A stretch of DNA of 64,000 bases from an uncultured Acidimicrobiaceae bacterium (GCA_913030665.1 CAJWFS010000001.1:1-64000), one strand, 5' to 3'; shown: positions 41,835 through 51,668, counted from the stretch's first letter. Numbers and translations are program-made. The notes: generated by a model not told the origin, from the letters alone.

Positions 41835-43511
41835 ATGTCTCATCCACCCCCAGCAACCTCGAGCACCACCGTCTACACCGCCAGAGCGGTCCATACCTTC
41901 GATCCGGCACGGGCCACCGCAGGAGCGGTCGCCGTGCGAGACGGACGCTTCCTGGCGGTCGGCGACCCCGACGACCTGGTCGCCACCTACGGCGGAACCC
42001 TGGACCGGACGCTGGCGGACAAGGTCCTGCTACCCGGCTTCGTGGAGGCCCACTGCCACAAGGACACCGGTGGCCTCTGGCAGTACACCTACGTCGGCTA
42101 CGAGGCCCGAACCGACCCCGATGGGCGTTCCTGGCCCGGCTGCACCACGTTCGACGCCGTGGTGGAACGACTCAGGGAGGCCGACAGGCTTCTCGCCGAC
42201 CCAAACGAGCCCCTCCTGGCCTGGGGCCTCGACCCCATCTTCTGGTCTGGCGACCGACTGGACCGTCGCCAGTTGGACGCCGTCTCCACCACCCGCCGCA
42301 TCTTCGTGGCCCACTCCAACATGCACCTGGCCACCGTCAACAGCGCGCTCATGGAGGCCGAGGGCATCACTCCGGACACCGTCGCTGAAGGCGTACCGAA
42401 GGACGTCTCGGGATGGCCTCTGGGAGAACTGCAGGAGTTTCCGGCCATGGCCCTGGCCGGAGCCGCCTTCCGGTCCTTCTTCGGACGGCAGCGTTCCGAC
42501 GAGGCCATCCACCTCTTTGGAAAGTCGGCCAGGAACGTGGGCGTCACGACGCTGACCGACCTCGGCACGTCCAACCTGCTGGAGGAGGCCATCGTCAGCC
42601 AGTGGGCCGGCATCGTCAACCACGGGTTCCCCACCCGGGTGGTCATGTTCCACGGAGCAATGCAGAACGGGACCGTCAGCGACGAGACGTGCGCTGCCGC
42701 CCTGGTGGAACTGCGGAAGCAGTCGACCGACCACCTCCGTCTCGGCTACCTGAAGCTCCTCCTGGACGGGTCCATCCAGGGCGGTACAGCGCGCCTCCGG
42801 TGGCCGGGCTTCCACCACGGTGGACCCAACGGAATCTGGTTGATCCCACCGGACCAGTTCGCCGACCGCCTCGCCCCGTACCACCGGGCCGGGCTGCAGG
42901 TCCACACACACGCCAACGGCGACGAGGCCGTCGACGTGTTGCTGGACGCGGTTGCCGAAGTGCAGGCAGCCCACCCGATGCCGGACCACCGCCATACCGT
43001 CCAGCACTGCCAGCTGACCACCCCCGGGCAGTACCGCCGGATTCGGGCGCTGGGCATGTGCGCCAACATCTTCTCCAACCATGCCTGGTTCTGGGGCGAC
43101 CAGCACATCTCGATCACCGTCGGACCGGACCGGGCCGCCCGCATGAACGCCGCCCGCACGGCCCTGGACCTGGGCGTTCCCCTGTCGATTCACTCCGACT
43201 CCCCGGTTACGCCCCTCGATTCGCTCCACGTGGCCTGGGCAGCGGTCAACCGGCTGACGCCGTCCGGCGTCGTCGTCGGGCCCGATGAACGCATCACCGT
43301 CGCCGAGGCGCTCCATGCCGTGACCATGGGAGCCGCCTGGCAGCTTCGGATGGAAGACGAGGTGGGCTCGATCAGCCCTCGGAAGTTCGCTGACCTGGCC
43401 ATCTTGGAGGCCGATCCATTCGAGCTCGACCCCGTGGAGCTCCGCGACATTCCCGTCTGGGGGACGATGTGCGGCGGTGTACTCCACCCGGCGGCCGGGG
43501 TAGGCGACTGA
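41835..43511 (+). CDS. Amidohydrolase family protein (YtcJ-like, amidohydrolase 3)
   Basis: A 558-residue metal-dependent hydrolase of the YtcJ/N-substituted formamide deformylase-like group. Metal-binding features are EAHCHKD (about 72), the carboxylated-Lys region YLKLLLDGSIQGGTA, HTHANGDEAVD (about 355), the following QHCQ, and HSDSPVTP (about 454). It probably hydrolyses an amide or imide bond in the cytoplasm; the substrate is unknown. ATG 41835 is fixed by the TACACT element; in-frame codons upstream lack family resemblance. Confidence 0.88.
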   Translation: MSHPPPATSSTTVYTARAVHTFDPARATAGAVAVRDGRFLAVGDPDDLVATYGGTLDRTLADKVLLPGFVEAHCHKDTGGLWQYTYVGYEARTDPDGRSWPGCTTFDAVVERLREADRLLADPNEPLLAWGLDPIFWSGDRLDRRQLDAVSTTRRIFVAHSNMHLATVNSALMEAEGITPDTVAEGVPKDVSGWPLGELQEFPAMALAGAAFRSFFGRQRSDEAIHLFGKSARNVGVTTLTDLGTSNLLEEAIVSQWAGIVNHGFPTRVVMFHGAMQNGTVSDETCAAALVELRKQSTDHLRLGYLKLLLDGSIQGGTARLRWPGFHHGGPNGIWLIPPDQFADRLAPYHRAGLQVHTHANGDEAVDVLLDAVAEVQAAHPMPDHRHTVQHCQLTTPGQYRRIRALGMCANIFSNHAWFWGDQHISITVGPDRAARMNAARTALDLGVPLSIHSDSPVTPLDSLHVAWAAVNRLTPSGVVVGPDERITVAEALHAVTMGAAWQLRMEDEVGSISPRKFADLAILEADPFELDPVELRDIPVWGTMCGGVLHPAAGVGD

Positions 43512-43612
43512 GTGGACCGGCCCGTTCCGATCCCACGGACCCCTCTCTCCCGGCCCGGTCGCCTGACCGCCGGCGGCCGACCCCCGGGCATCCGGATGCG
43601 AGACTCCCGACC

Positions 43613-44524
43613 ATGAGCACCGAACCTGACCGCCTTCCCCTCACGGTCATCGGCGGGTACCTCGGAGCCGGCAAGACAACCCTCTTGAACGGCATCCTGG
43701 CCGAACCCGACGGCCAACGGATCGCCGTCCTCGTCAACGACTTCGGGGACGTCGACATCGACGGGCGCCTGCTGGCGTCGGTCGACGGGGACGTGCTGAC
43801 TCTCGCCAACGGCTGCATCTGCTGCTCGATGGTCGACGGGTTCGCCGAGACCCTCGAGACGGTCCGCGGGTTCGCAGACCGGATCGACCGGGTGGTCGTG
43901 GAGGTCAGTGGGGTCGGCGAACCCCGCAAGGTGGCCCGCTGGGCACACCTTCCCGGCTTTACCCCGGACGGCGTGGTGGTGCTCGTGGATCCTCTCTCGG
44001 TCCGGGACCGGGCGACCGACCGCTACGTGGGCGAGACGGTGGTCAACCAGGTGGCAGGCGCCGACCTGGTGGTGATGAGCCGCTCCGACGTGGCAGACAA
44101 GGCCGACCTGGCCGGAACCGAGGCATGGCTCTCCGTCATGACCGACGCCACGGTCCTACAGTCACCCCTTCCGACGGCCGTGCTCCTGGGGCCCGGCCTG
44201 CGGAACCTGACCGCCGAAGACGCTCCGGCGCCCACCTCCCCTCCACACGACCACGTCTCGATCTCAAGGCACCTTGACGGCCCCGTCACCAGGAAGTCCA
44301 TTGACGCCTGGATCCGAGCCCGTCCCGGTGGAGTGGTGAGGGCAAAGGGACTGCTGAAGGTGGACGACCGTCCCGACGATCGGACGGTCCTGCAGGTCTG
44401 CGGATCCACCACGACCGTCACGGTGGATGGCCCCTGGGACGGGGGCGCTGAGGCGGTGGTCGCCATCGCCCTGCCCGGCACGCCGCGTGCCGCCCTCGTC
44501 AAGTGGTTGAACCTGCTGGGCTGA
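43613..44524 (+). CDS. CobW/G3E-family P-loop GTPase (metallochaperone-like)
   Basis: A 303-residue GTPase with the P-loop GGYLGAGKTTLL (about 14-25), the metal-binding NGCICCS (CxCC, about 69), the guanine-specificity region with SRSD, and a C-terminal CobW domain (about 215-300). Family members deliver Zn, Co, Ni or Fe to target enzymes. The window holds several metal enzymes (zinc dehydrogenases, amidohydrolases, MBL proteins), but no particular client is implied. The hexamer GAGACT sits 7 bases before ATG 43613, close to the leaderless pattern. Confidence 0.9.
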   Translation: MSTEPDRLPLTVIGGYLGAGKTTLLNGILAEPDGQRIAVLVNDFGDVDIDGRLLASVDGDVLTLANGCICCSMVDGFAETLETVRGFADRIDRVVVEVSGVGEPRKVARWAHLPGFTPDGVVVLVDPLSVRDRATDRYVGETVVNQVAGADLVVMSRSDVADKADLAGTEAWLSVMTDATVLQSPLPTAVLLGPGLRNLTAEDAPAPTSPPHDHVSISRHLDGPVTRKSIDAWIRARPGGVVRAKGLLKVDDRPDDRTVLQVCGSTTTVTVDGPWDGGAEAVVAIALPGTPRAALVKWLNLLG

Positions 44525-44535
44525 GCCCGGCCTGC

Positions 44536-45066
44536 TCAGCCGGAGATCTCCACCTGTCGCGTGCCGGCTTCGACGGCGAGCCTGTCGGCCTCGTCATTCC
44601 ACCTGTCGCCCGAGTGTCCCTTCACCCACCGGAAGTCCACGTTCCCCCGGGAACGCACCGCCTCGATGAGTGGCTCCCAGATCTCACGGTTGGCCACCGG
44701 TTCGCGCTTGGAGTTCACCCAGCCCTTGCGGAGCCACTTCTCCCACCAGCCGTCCCGGAAGCAGTGCACCACGTAGGTCGAGTCACTGACGATCAGCAGC
44801 GGCCCGTCGAAGGCCCGGACGGCCTCAAAGGTGGCCGTCAACTCCATCCGCTGGTTGGTGGTCCTCTCATCGAATCCGGCTGCGAACGGGCCATCGGGCA
44901 CCACCCACGCCCATCCGCCCGGGCCTGGATTCCCCGAACACGCACCATCCGTGTAGACGACTACACGCTCGGGCTCGGGCCTCTCCTCGGCCGACGACGC
45001 CGACCTGGTTTCCCGGGGGGGCTGATTCTCATTCGGATCCTCGAACAGGCGATTGGGGCTGGGCAC
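44536..45066 (-). CDS. rnhA: Ribonuclease HI
   Basis: A 176-residue enzyme that removes RNA from RNA-DNA hybrids. The active-site acids are Asp40 (YTDGACSGNPGPGG), Glu75 (RMELTA), Asp95 (SDST) and Asp161, with His151 in GHSGD. A disordered N-terminal tail of about 33 residues precedes the domain. GTG 45066 follows TAGGGT by 8 bases. It converges on the CobW gene and diverges from aceE. Confidence 0.95.
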   Translation of the reverse strand: MPSPNRLFEDPNENQPPRETRSASSAEERPEPERVVVYTDGACSGNPGPGGWAWVVPDGPFAAGFDERTTNQRMELTATFEAVRAFDGPLLIVSDSTYVVHCFRDGWWEKWLRKGWVNSKREPVANREIWEPLIEAVRSRGNVDFRWVKGHSGDRWNDEADRLAVEAGTRQVEISG

Positions 45067-45074
45067 GGTAGGCG

Positions 45075-45080
45075 ACCCTA
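45075..45080 (-). promoter_or_regulatory. -10 element (TAGGGT) of rnhA
   Basis: TAGGGT on the minus strand, 8 bases before GTG 45066. Confidence 0.5.
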
Positions 45081-45210
45081 CGGGGAGCGCCGCCAGTGGA
45101 GGTGGAGGTCACCCGCGGCAGCGCCTACATGCCCACAACCGCTCGCCTGATTCGCCCATACCGCTCTGGCGGCGAGTCCGCCAGCGGAACCGGCATGGCA
45201 AGATGCGGGC

Positions 45211-47964
45211 ATGATCGACGGTTTCACGCACCAGCTCCCGGACGCCGATCCGGCCGAGACGAAGGAGTGGGTCGACTCCTTTGACGCCATGGTCGACAGG
45301 TCGGGTCGACGCCGCGCCCGCTACATGCTGGCCAAGCTCCTAGAACGGGCAGGTGAGCTGAACGTCGGCAACTCCCCGCCAACCTGGACCCCGTACGTCA
45401 ACACGATCGCCACCGAGGATCAGCCGTGGTTCCCGGGCGACGAGTTCATCGAACGCCGCATCCGGGCCTTCATACGTTGGAACGCCGCGGCAATGGTGAT
45501 CAACGCCAACAAGGCGGCCGACGGCATCGGCGGTCACCTCTCCACCTTCGCCTCCTCGGCCTCCCTCTACGAGGTGGGGTTCAACTGGTTCTTCCGCGGC
45601 AAGGACGACGGTCGGCCCGGCGACCACGTCTACTTCCAGGGCCACGCCGCCCCCGGCGTCTACGCCCGGGCCTACCTGGAACGACGGCTCACGGAGCAGC
45701 ACCTGAACGGCTTCCGAATGGAGATCGGTGGTGGGGGCCTGTCCAGCTACCCCCACCCCCGGCTCATGCCCGACTTCTGGGAGTTCCCCACCGTGTCGAT
45801 GGGCCTCGGCCCCATCAACTCCATCTACCACGCCCGCTTCAACAGGTACATGCAGAGCCGCCGGATCGACGAGACGTCCGAGAGCCGCGTGTTCTGCTTC
45901 GTGGGCGACGGCGAGTGCGACGAGCCCGAGACGCTGGGCGCCATCTCGCTGGCTGGCCGGTCTGGCCTCGGCAACCTGATCTGGATCGTCAACTGCAACC
46001 TGCAACGTCTGGACGGCCCGGTCCGCGGCAACGGCCAGATCATCCAGGAGCTGGAGGGCGTGTTCCGCGGTGCCGGGTGGAACGTCCTGAAGGTCATCTG
46101 GGGATCCGAATGGGACGAACTGATCCACAAGGACGTGGACGGCATTCTGCTCAATAAGTTCAACACGACGGTCGATGGCGAGTACCAGCGCCTGGCCGTG
46201 GAGGGAGGCGACTACATCAGGGAGCACTTCTTCGGACCCGATCCCCGTCTGCGGGCCATGGTCGAGCACCTTTCCGACGAGGAGTTGGACGCTCTGCCCC
46301 GCGGCGGCCACGACTACCAGAAGATCTACGCCGCCTACCGCAACGCCACCGAGGAGAACGAAGCCCCGACAGTGATCCTGGCCAAGACCATCAAGGGCTG
46401 GACGCTGGGCGAGGGCTTCGAGGCCCGGAACTCCACCCACCAGATCAAGAAGATGACCAAGGACGAGCTGCTGGCCCTGCGGGAGCGTCTCCACCTGGTC
46501 GACGAGATCCCCGAGTCGGCCCTCGAGGGCGACAGGGCTCCCTACTACAGGCCAGACGAAGACAGCCCCGAGCACGAGTACATGGTGCAGCGGCGCCGGG
46601 CCCTCGGCGGGTCCATCCCCAAGCGGCGGATCCGCAACAGGCGACCCCTCACGCTGCCCGACCCGTCGGTGTTCACCGGCCTCACCAAGGGATCCGAGGG
46701 ACGGGCCGTGTCGACCACCATGGCCATGACGGGCCTGCTCCGGAACCTCATGCGCGACGAGGCGTTCGGACCCCGCGTGGTGCCCATCGTCCCGGACGAG
46801 GCCCGCACGTTCGGCATGGACTCGCTGTTCCGGGAGTTCGGCATCTACGCACCGTTCGGCCAGCTCTACGAGCCGGTCGACCATGAGCTGCTGCTGTCGT
46901 ACACCGAGAGCACGGACGGGCAGCTCATCGAGGAGGGCATAACCGAGTGCGGGTCGATGTCCAGCTTCATCGCAGCCGGCACCAGCTACGCCAACCTCGG
47001 CGTCCCGATGGTGCCGTTCTACACCTTCTACTCGATGTTCGGCTTCCAGCGCGTAGGCGACTCGATCTGGTCGGCGGCCGACTCCAGGGCCCGCGGGTTC
47101 ATGCTCGGCGCCACCGCCGGACGCACCACCCTTGCCGGTGAGGGCCTGCAGCACCAGGACGGACACAGCCTCCTGCTGGCCGCCACAGTGCCGGCCTGCC
47201 AGGCCTTCGACCCTGCCTTCGCCTACGAGCTGGCGGCAGTCATAGACGACGGCCTGCAACGCATGTACGGACACGAGGATCCCCACTTCAACGAGGACGT
47301 CTTCTACTACATCACCCTCTACAACGAGGCATACGAGATGCCGTCCCGTCCGGACCACGTCACCGACGCGGACGTGGTCCGAGGGCTCTACCAATGGGCC
47401 GACGCTCCCGACCGCCCCGTGACAGCCACCCTCATGTTCTCAGGTTCAGCCCAGGGAGCGGCCCGGGAAGCAGCCGACGAGTTGGCCGAACGCTGGGGCG
47501 TGGGTGTAGACCTCTGGAGCGCCACCTCCTACAAGAGACTCAGGGAGGAGGCCCTCGCCGTGGAGCGCCACAACCGACTGCATCCCACCGCTCCCGTCGA
47601 GGTACCCCTGATCACCCGGCTGCTGGCCGAGGGCGAGGGCCCGGTGGTGGCGGTCACGGACTTCCAGAAGCTGTTGCCCGGCCAGGTGGCCAGATGGATC
47701 CCTCGTCCCTTCCACACGCTGGGAACCGACGGCTTCGGGCGCAGCGACACACGAGAGGCCCTACGCAGGTTCTTCGAAGTGGACACCGGCCATGTCGTGG
47801 TGGCCGTGCTGCACGCCCTCGCCCGGGAGGGCACAATCGAGGCGTCGCTGGTGGCCGAGGCCATTGCCCACCACGGCCTCGACGTGGACATCGCCGATCC
47901 GGGCCGCCACGACACCGTTCCAGCCACGGGTCACGGTGTCGGACGGGAACACTCCCCCGAGTGA
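45211..47964 (+). CDS. aceE: Pyruvate dehydrogenase E1 component, homodimeric type
   Basis: A 917-residue ThDP enzyme that decarboxylates pyruvate and passes the acetyl group to E2. The ThDP motif runs from GDGECDEPETLGAIS to NLIWIVNCN (about 233-268). Other family blocks are HLSTFASSASLYEVGFNWFFRG and, in the transketolase-like middle, QLIEEGITECGSMSSFIAAG. E2 and E3 are not nearby, which is usual for actinobacterial aceE. ATG 45211 has CAAGAT 6 bases upstream, a weaker leaderless-type element. The cofactor could be supplied through thiN in this window. Confidence 0.97.
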   Translation: MIDGFTHQLPDADPAETKEWVDSFDAMVDRSGRRRARYMLAKLLERAGELNVGNSPPTWTPYVNTIATEDQPWFPGDEFIERRIRAFIRWNAAAMVINANKAADGIGGHLSTFASSASLYEVGFNWFFRGKDDGRPGDHVYFQGHAAPGVYARAYLERRLTEQHLNGFRMEIGGGGLSSYPHPRLMPDFWEFPTVSMGLGPINSIYHARFNRYMQSRRIDETSESRVFCFVGDGECDEPETLGAISLAGRSGLGNLIWIVNCNLQRLDGPVRGNGQIIQELEGVFRGAGWNVLKVIWGSEWDELIHKDVDGILLNKFNTTVDGEYQRLAVEGGDYIREHFFGPDPRLRAMVEHLSDEELDALPRGGHDYQKIYAAYRNATEENEAPTVILAKTIKGWTLGEGFEARNSTHQIKKMTKDELLALRERLHLVDEIPESALEGDRAPYYRPDEDSPEHEYMVQRRRALGGSIPKRRIRNRRPLTLPDPSVFTGLTKGSEGRAVSTTMAMTGLLRNLMRDEAFGPRVVPIVPDEARTFGMDSLFREFGIYAPFGQLYEPVDHELLLSYTESTDGQLIEEGITECGSMSSFIAAGTSYANLGVPMVPFYTFYSMFGFQRVGDSIWSAADSRARGFMLGATAGRTTLAGEGLQHQDGHSLLLAATVPACQAFDPAFAYELAAVIDDGLQRMYGHEDPHFNEDVFYYITLYNEAYEMPSRPDHVTDADVVRGLYQWADAPDRPVTATLMFSGSAQGAAREAADELAERWGVGVDLWSATSYKRLREEALAVERHNRLHPTAPVEVPLITRLLAEGEGPVVAVTDFQKLLPGQVARWIPRPFHTLGTDGFGRSDTREALRRFFEVDTGHVVVAVLHALAREGTIEASLVAEAIAHHGLDVDIADPGRHDTVPATGHGVGREHSPE

Positions 47965-47999
47965 GCCCGCTATCAGCCCGTGCCCCGGGTCGTCAGCGG

Positions 48000-48005
48000 T
48001 AGGTT
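48000..48005 (+). promoter_or_regulatory. -10 element (TAGGTT) of the HhH-GPD gene
   Basis: TAGGTT with a 6-base spacer to ATG 48012. It starts 35 bases after the aceE stop, so the gene has its own promoter. Confidence 0.55.
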
Positions 48006-48011
48006 CGCTCC

Positions 48012-48608
48012 ATGACCGCACCACCATCCCGGCCCGTCGGCACGCTTGCCATCACCGGTGACGACGACGCGGACCGCCTGCTCAACACCGACCCGCTGGC
48101 CCTGCTGGTCGGAATGCTGCTCGACCAGCAGGTGCCCATGGAGTGGGCCTTCCGCGGACCCGCCACCCTGCTCGATCGGCTCGGACGACTCGACGCTGCA
48201 TCCATCGCCGACATGGACCCGGAGGCCTTCCTCGAGGCCTGCCGGACCAAGCCTGCCATCCACAGGTTCCCCAACTCGATGGCCGGACGGATCCAGGACC
48301 TCTGCCGCCACCTGATGGAGAACCACGACGGCGACGCGGCCGATGTCTGGGAGGGAGCCGCCGACGGTGCCGACCTGGCCCGGCGACTCCGGGCCCTGCC
48401 CGGCTACGGCGCCGAGAAGACGAAGATCTTCGTGGCCATCCTGGCGAAGCGGATGGACGTTGCTCCTGACGGGTGGAGGGCGGCGGCCGGACCCTTCGCC
48501 GATGACGTGCCCAGGTCCGTGGCCGACATCGACGGCCCCGAGGCACTGGAAGGCGTGCGCGCCTGGAAGAAGGCCCAGAAGGCGGCCGGAAAGACCAAGC
48601 AGCAGTGA
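48012..48608 (+). CDS. HhH-GPD-type base-excision repair-like protein
   Basis: A 198-residue protein of an actinobacterial HhH-GPD subgroup. The helix-hairpin-helix is LRALPGYGAEKTKIFVAIL (about 126-144). The N-terminal block NTDPLALLVGMLLDQQVPMEWAF is typical of the subgroup. It lacks the four-Cys iron-sulfur loop of endonuclease III, and I could not place a catalytic Lys-Asp pair with confidence. It probably binds DNA; glycosylase activity is unproved. The C-terminus is Lys-rich. Confidence 0.85.
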   Translation: MTAPPSRPVGTLAITGDDDADRLLNTDPLALLVGMLLDQQVPMEWAFRGPATLLDRLGRLDAASIADMDPEAFLEACRTKPAIHRFPNSMAGRIQDLCRHLMENHDGDAADVWEGAADGADLARRLRALPGYGAEKTKIFVAILAKRMDVAPDGWRAAAGPFADDVPRSVADIDGPEALEGVRAWKKAQKAAGKTKQQ

Positions 48609-48640
48609 GGACCAGTGTCAGGCGCAGGTAGGCCCTGGCC

Positions 48641-49591
48641 CTAGAGCCGGAGGTCTCCCCGTTCGGCAGCCTCCACGAACCAGGCATACGTGGAGACAAT
48701 CCCCTCCGTCAGGCTGGTTTGCGCCGTCCAACCCAGGCCGGCCAGCTTGGACACGTCCAGCACCTTGCGGGGCATTCCGTCGGGCATGGAGGCATCAAAG
48801 GCCAGATCGGCACCGGGGTGCACTAGATCGCGAACCGTCTCGGCCAACTCCCGGATGGTCAGGTCCACACCGGTCCCCACGTTGACGTGACCGGGCGCCG
48901 AGTACCCATCCATCAGGAACAGGCAGGCATCGGCGAGGTCGTCCACGTGCAGGAACTCGCGCCGTGCGTTGCCGGTCCCCCAGACCCCGACCGTGGCCTC
49001 ACCCGCCTCCCTCGCCTCGTGGAAGCGGCGCATCAGGGCCGGTAGGACATGCCCACCCTCCAGGTCAAAGTTGTCCCCCGGTCCGTACAGGTTGGTCGGC
49101 ATGGCGGAGATGAAGTCGTCCCCGTACTGCCGCCGGTACGTCTCGCAGAGCTTGATGCCGACGATCTTGGCCAGGGCGTAGCCCTCGTTGGTCGGCTCCA
49201 GGGCCCCGCTCAGCAACGCCTCCTCCATGATCGGCTGTTCGGCCAACCTCGGGTAGATGCACGAGCTCCCCAGGTACAGCAACTTCTCGACACCGATCCT
49301 GTGGGCGGCCTGTACCACCGTGCCGTGGATCATCAGGTTGTCGTAGAGGAACTCTGCCGGACGGCTGGTGTTGGCGTGGATCCCACCCACCGTGCCGGCC
49401 ACCAGGAATACGTACCTCGGACGTTCCACGTCAAACCAGGAGTCCACCGCCGACTGGTCACGCAGGTCCAGAACCTCGCGGCCGACCGTCCGGAGGTCGG
49501 TGAAGCCTTCGGCCTCCAGGCGGCGGACGATGGCGGAACCGACGAGACCGCGGTGGCCGGCCACGAAGACCGGAGCGTGTCGGTCGAGCAT
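48641..49591 (-). CDS. fcl: GDP-L-fucose synthase
   Basis: A 316-residue extended SDR that converts GDP-4-keto-6-deoxy-mannose to GDP-L-fucose, a donor for surface polysaccharides. It shows the nucleotide motif VAGHRGLVGSAIVRRLE, the catalytic Tyr-Lys in NEGYALAKI, and family blocks LYLGSSCIYPR and PTNLYGPGDNFD. ATG 49591 follows TAGCGT by 6 bases. The partner GDP-mannose dehydratase (gmd) is not in the window. Confidence 0.95.
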   Translation of the reverse strand: MLDRHAPVFVAGHRGLVGSAIVRRLEAEGFTDLRTVGREVLDLRDQSAVDSWFDVERPRYVFLVAGTVGGIHANTSRPAEFLYDNLMIHGTVVQAAHRIGVEKLLYLGSSCIYPRLAEQPIMEEALLSGALEPTNEGYALAKIVGIKLCETYRRQYGDDFISAMPTNLYGPGDNFDLEGGHVLPALMRRFHEAREAGEATVGVWGTGNARREFLHVDDLADACLFLMDGYSAPGHVNVGTGVDLTIRELAETVRDLVHPGADLAFDASMPDGMPRKVLDVSKLAGLGWTAQTSLTEGIVSTYAWFVEAAERGDLRL

Positions 49592-49597
49592 GCTGCG

Positions 49598-49603
49598 ACG
49601 CTA
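49598..49603 (-). promoter_or_regulatory. -10 element (TAGCGT) of fcl
   Basis: TAGCGT on the minus strand, 6 bases before ATG 49591. Confidence 0.55.
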
Positions 49604-49616
49604 GTCCTGCAGGGCT

Positions 49617-50132
49617 CTAGCCCCGTGGGGCCGTCGGGTCGACCCGATCGCCACCGGGACCGCCGACCGGCCCACCAGCCGGACCACCAATGGCCCCCAT
49701 CGCCACCAGGTAGGTACCGAGCAGGTCGGCCACCATCGCAACCGCCAGGGCGTCGAATGGATCGGATCGTTCCAGTCCCCGGGCGACCACGTGGTCGAGG
49801 GCGTCGTCCAGTGGGGCCACCACCCGCCCCTCGGCATCGCCGGCGCCATCCGCCAGCGCCTCGTCACCAAGGTCCTGGCCGTGCGTGGTCGCCAACCCGG
49901 CCTCGGCGAAGGACTCCAGGTACCAGCCGACCACATCGACCACGTCGTCGCGGCTGAGCTCGCCGGCGGCCTCCTCCGGGAGCCTCTCGGCTATCCAGTC
50001 GACGGCGTCGTCGACCTCCAGCACGGCAGGCAGCGCCGTGTTCTCGAGGCGGCCCACTGCGGATCCGACCGCGTATATGGCGATGCCGGCAACCAGCAGC
50101 GCTCCGATGGCCAGAAACAACCAGGTCATCAT
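49617..50132 (-). CDS. Small single-span membrane protein of unknown function
   Basis: A 171-residue protein. A hydrophobic N-terminal span (LFLAIGALLVAGIAIYAVG) at about 5-23 is followed by an acidic helical domain (to about 145) and a Gly/Pro-rich tail. No known domain was recognised. The start is the ATGATG pair at 50132; earlier codons in frame encode an Arg/His-rich stretch that would spoil the membrane signal. The stop lies 26 bases before fcl begins, so both may share a transcript. Confidence 0.6.
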   Translation of the reverse strand: MMTWLFLAIGALLVAGIAIYAVGSAVGRLENTALPAVLEVDDAVDWIAERLPEEAAGELSRDDVVDVVGWYLESFAEAGLATTHGQDLGDEALADGAGDAEGRVVAPLDDALDHVVARGLERSDPFDALAVAMVADLLGTYLVAMGAIGGPAGGPVGGPGGDRVDPTAPRG

Positions 50133-50149
50133 GTGATCATGCCAGCCAC

Positions 50150-50170
50150 GCCTGCCCTGCCGTGGCAGGC
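50150..50170. terminator. Hairpin, possible terminator of the acyl-CoA dehydrogenase gene
   Basis: A perfect 7-bp stem (GCCTGCC with GGCAGGC) and a 7-base loop lie between the acyl-CoA dehydrogenase stop (50264) and the small membrane protein start. There is no T-tract. Confidence 0.35.
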
Positions 50171-50263
50171 GCAAAGCCGGACCACAACGGGCTCACGACC
50201 GCGGACGGCAACGCCCCCTGGACAGCGCCACGGTTGGTGTGGGGCAATAGCCCCGGTACCGGC

Positions 50264-51379
50264 TCAGATGCCGATGCGCTGGGCCAGCAGCTCGCGGTGG
50301 TAGGTCGGGTCGCCGAACAGCAGCTCGGAACTCTTGGCACGCTTGAAGTACAGGTGAGCGGAGTGCTCCCACGTGAAGCCGATGCCGCCATGGATCTGGA
50401 TGTTCTCGGCGGTGGTATGGAAGTAGGCCTCCGAGCAGTACGCCTTGGCCAGCGACGCCACCGAGGGCAGCTCGTCGTTCAACTCCGCCGCGCACCAACC
50501 TGCGTAGTAGGCGGCCGACTTGGCCGACTCGACCTCGAGGAGCATGTCGGCGCACTTGTGCTTGATTGCCTGGAAGCTGCCGATGGGCCGACCGAACTGC
50601 ACCCGGTCCTTGGCGTACTGCACCGCTGTGTCCAGGCAGATCTGGGCGCCACCTACCTGCTCGGCGGCCAGGGCCACCGCTGCGAGGTCCAGAACACGCT
50701 CCAGAACGGTCCAGCCGCCACCCTCGGCGCCGATCATGGTTGCCGCCACCCCGTCGAACTCCAGACGGGCCTGCTTGCGGGTCATGTCCATGGTGGCCAG
50801 GGCGGTCCGCGTCAGGCCCGCTGCATCGCCATCGACCTTGAACAACGAAATGCCGTTGGCGGTGCGGGCAGCCACCAGCACGAGGCTGGCGATGTGACCG
50901 TCCAGCACGTACATCTTCGTCCCGGAGAGCGACCATCCATCACCGTCAGCCGTTGCCTCCATGGTGATGCCGGCCTCGTCCCAGCGACCGCTCTCCTCGG
51001 TGAAGGCAAGCGTTGCGATGGTCTCGCCGGATGCGATCCCGGGAAGCAGATCGGCCTTGGCACCGTCGTCGCCGGAGTGGATGAGGGTGTTGGCGGCCAG
51101 CACCACGGTTGAGAAGAACGGCGCGCACAGCAGGGAGCGACCCATCTCCTCGAGGACCACGATCAGCTCCACGTAGCCGAACCCCTGCCCGCCGTACTCC
51201 TCGGGGATGATCAGGCTCTGGAGGCCCAGCTGCTCGGCCATCATCGACCAGGTAGCGGCGTCGTATCCGCTCTCGGTCTCCATCAACTCACGGACGGTGG
51301 CCTCCGCCGAGTAGTTCTCGAGGAACTGTCGGACGAACTCCCGTAGCTGCTCCTGCTCTTCGCTGAAGGCGAAGTTCAT
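50264..51379 (-). CDS. Acyl-CoA dehydrogenase family protein
   Basis: A 371-residue flavoenzyme with the usual helical N-terminal domain, a middle beta domain (TLAFTEESGRWDEAGI) and a C-terminal helical domain with KDRVQFGRPIGSFQAIKHKCADM and IQIHGGIGFTWEHSAHLYFKR. It resembles the actinobacterial FadE subgroup whose members often act as heteromers on steroid or branched acyl-CoAs. The Glu base of straight-chain enzymes is not evident. ATG 51379 is chosen over GTG 51385 because an AGGAG site sits 7 bases upstream. Confidence 0.88.
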   Translation of the reverse strand: MNFAFSEEQEQLREFVRQFLENYSAEATVRELMETESGYDAATWSMMAEQLGLQSLIIPEEYGGQGFGYVELIVVLEEMGRSLLCAPFFSTVVLAANTLIHSGDDGAKADLLPGIASGETIATLAFTEESGRWDEAGITMEATADGDGWSLSGTKMYVLDGHIASLVLVAARTANGISLFKVDGDAAGLTRTALATMDMTRKQARLEFDGVAATMIGAEGGGWTVLERVLDLAAVALAAEQVGGAQICLDTAVQYAKDRVQFGRPIGSFQAIKHKCADMLLEVESAKSAAYYAGWCAAELNDELPSVASLAKAYCSEAYFHTTAENIQIHGGIGFTWEHSAHLYFKRAKSSELLFGDPTYHRELLAQRIGI

Positions 51380-51668
51380 GTGCACACTCCTGCTCTATCT
51401 ATCTCGACTTGTGATCTGGGTTGCCGGCCGCGACTCGTGACCCGCTCTGTCGGTTTCGCCTGCCGTCCGCGACTGGTTGGGCGGCCCCGCTGACAGATCC
51501 GACCGCTTCGTTCTACCAGTCCTCCACCTTCTCGGCGACATCGGGCGTCATGGCCACCCGTCACAACACTCCCCGCTGCCGAACGACATCGCCGCTCCGG
51601 ACGGGAGAGCCGACATCCGCAGGCGGGCGGGCTGGCCTGCGTCGCTGCGCGGGCACCATGATGGCCCC

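Noticed and set aside
42030..43487. 485-codon antisense frame over the amidohydrolase
   Set aside because: Same reason: high-GC shadow without motifs.
45340..47394. 684-codon antisense frame over aceE
   Set aside because: Shadow of a highly conserved gene; no motifs of its own.
49000..50132. A GDP-fucose or surface-polysaccharide cluster around fcl
   Set aside because: Neighbours are unrelated; no gmd, glycosyltransferase or export gene is nearby.
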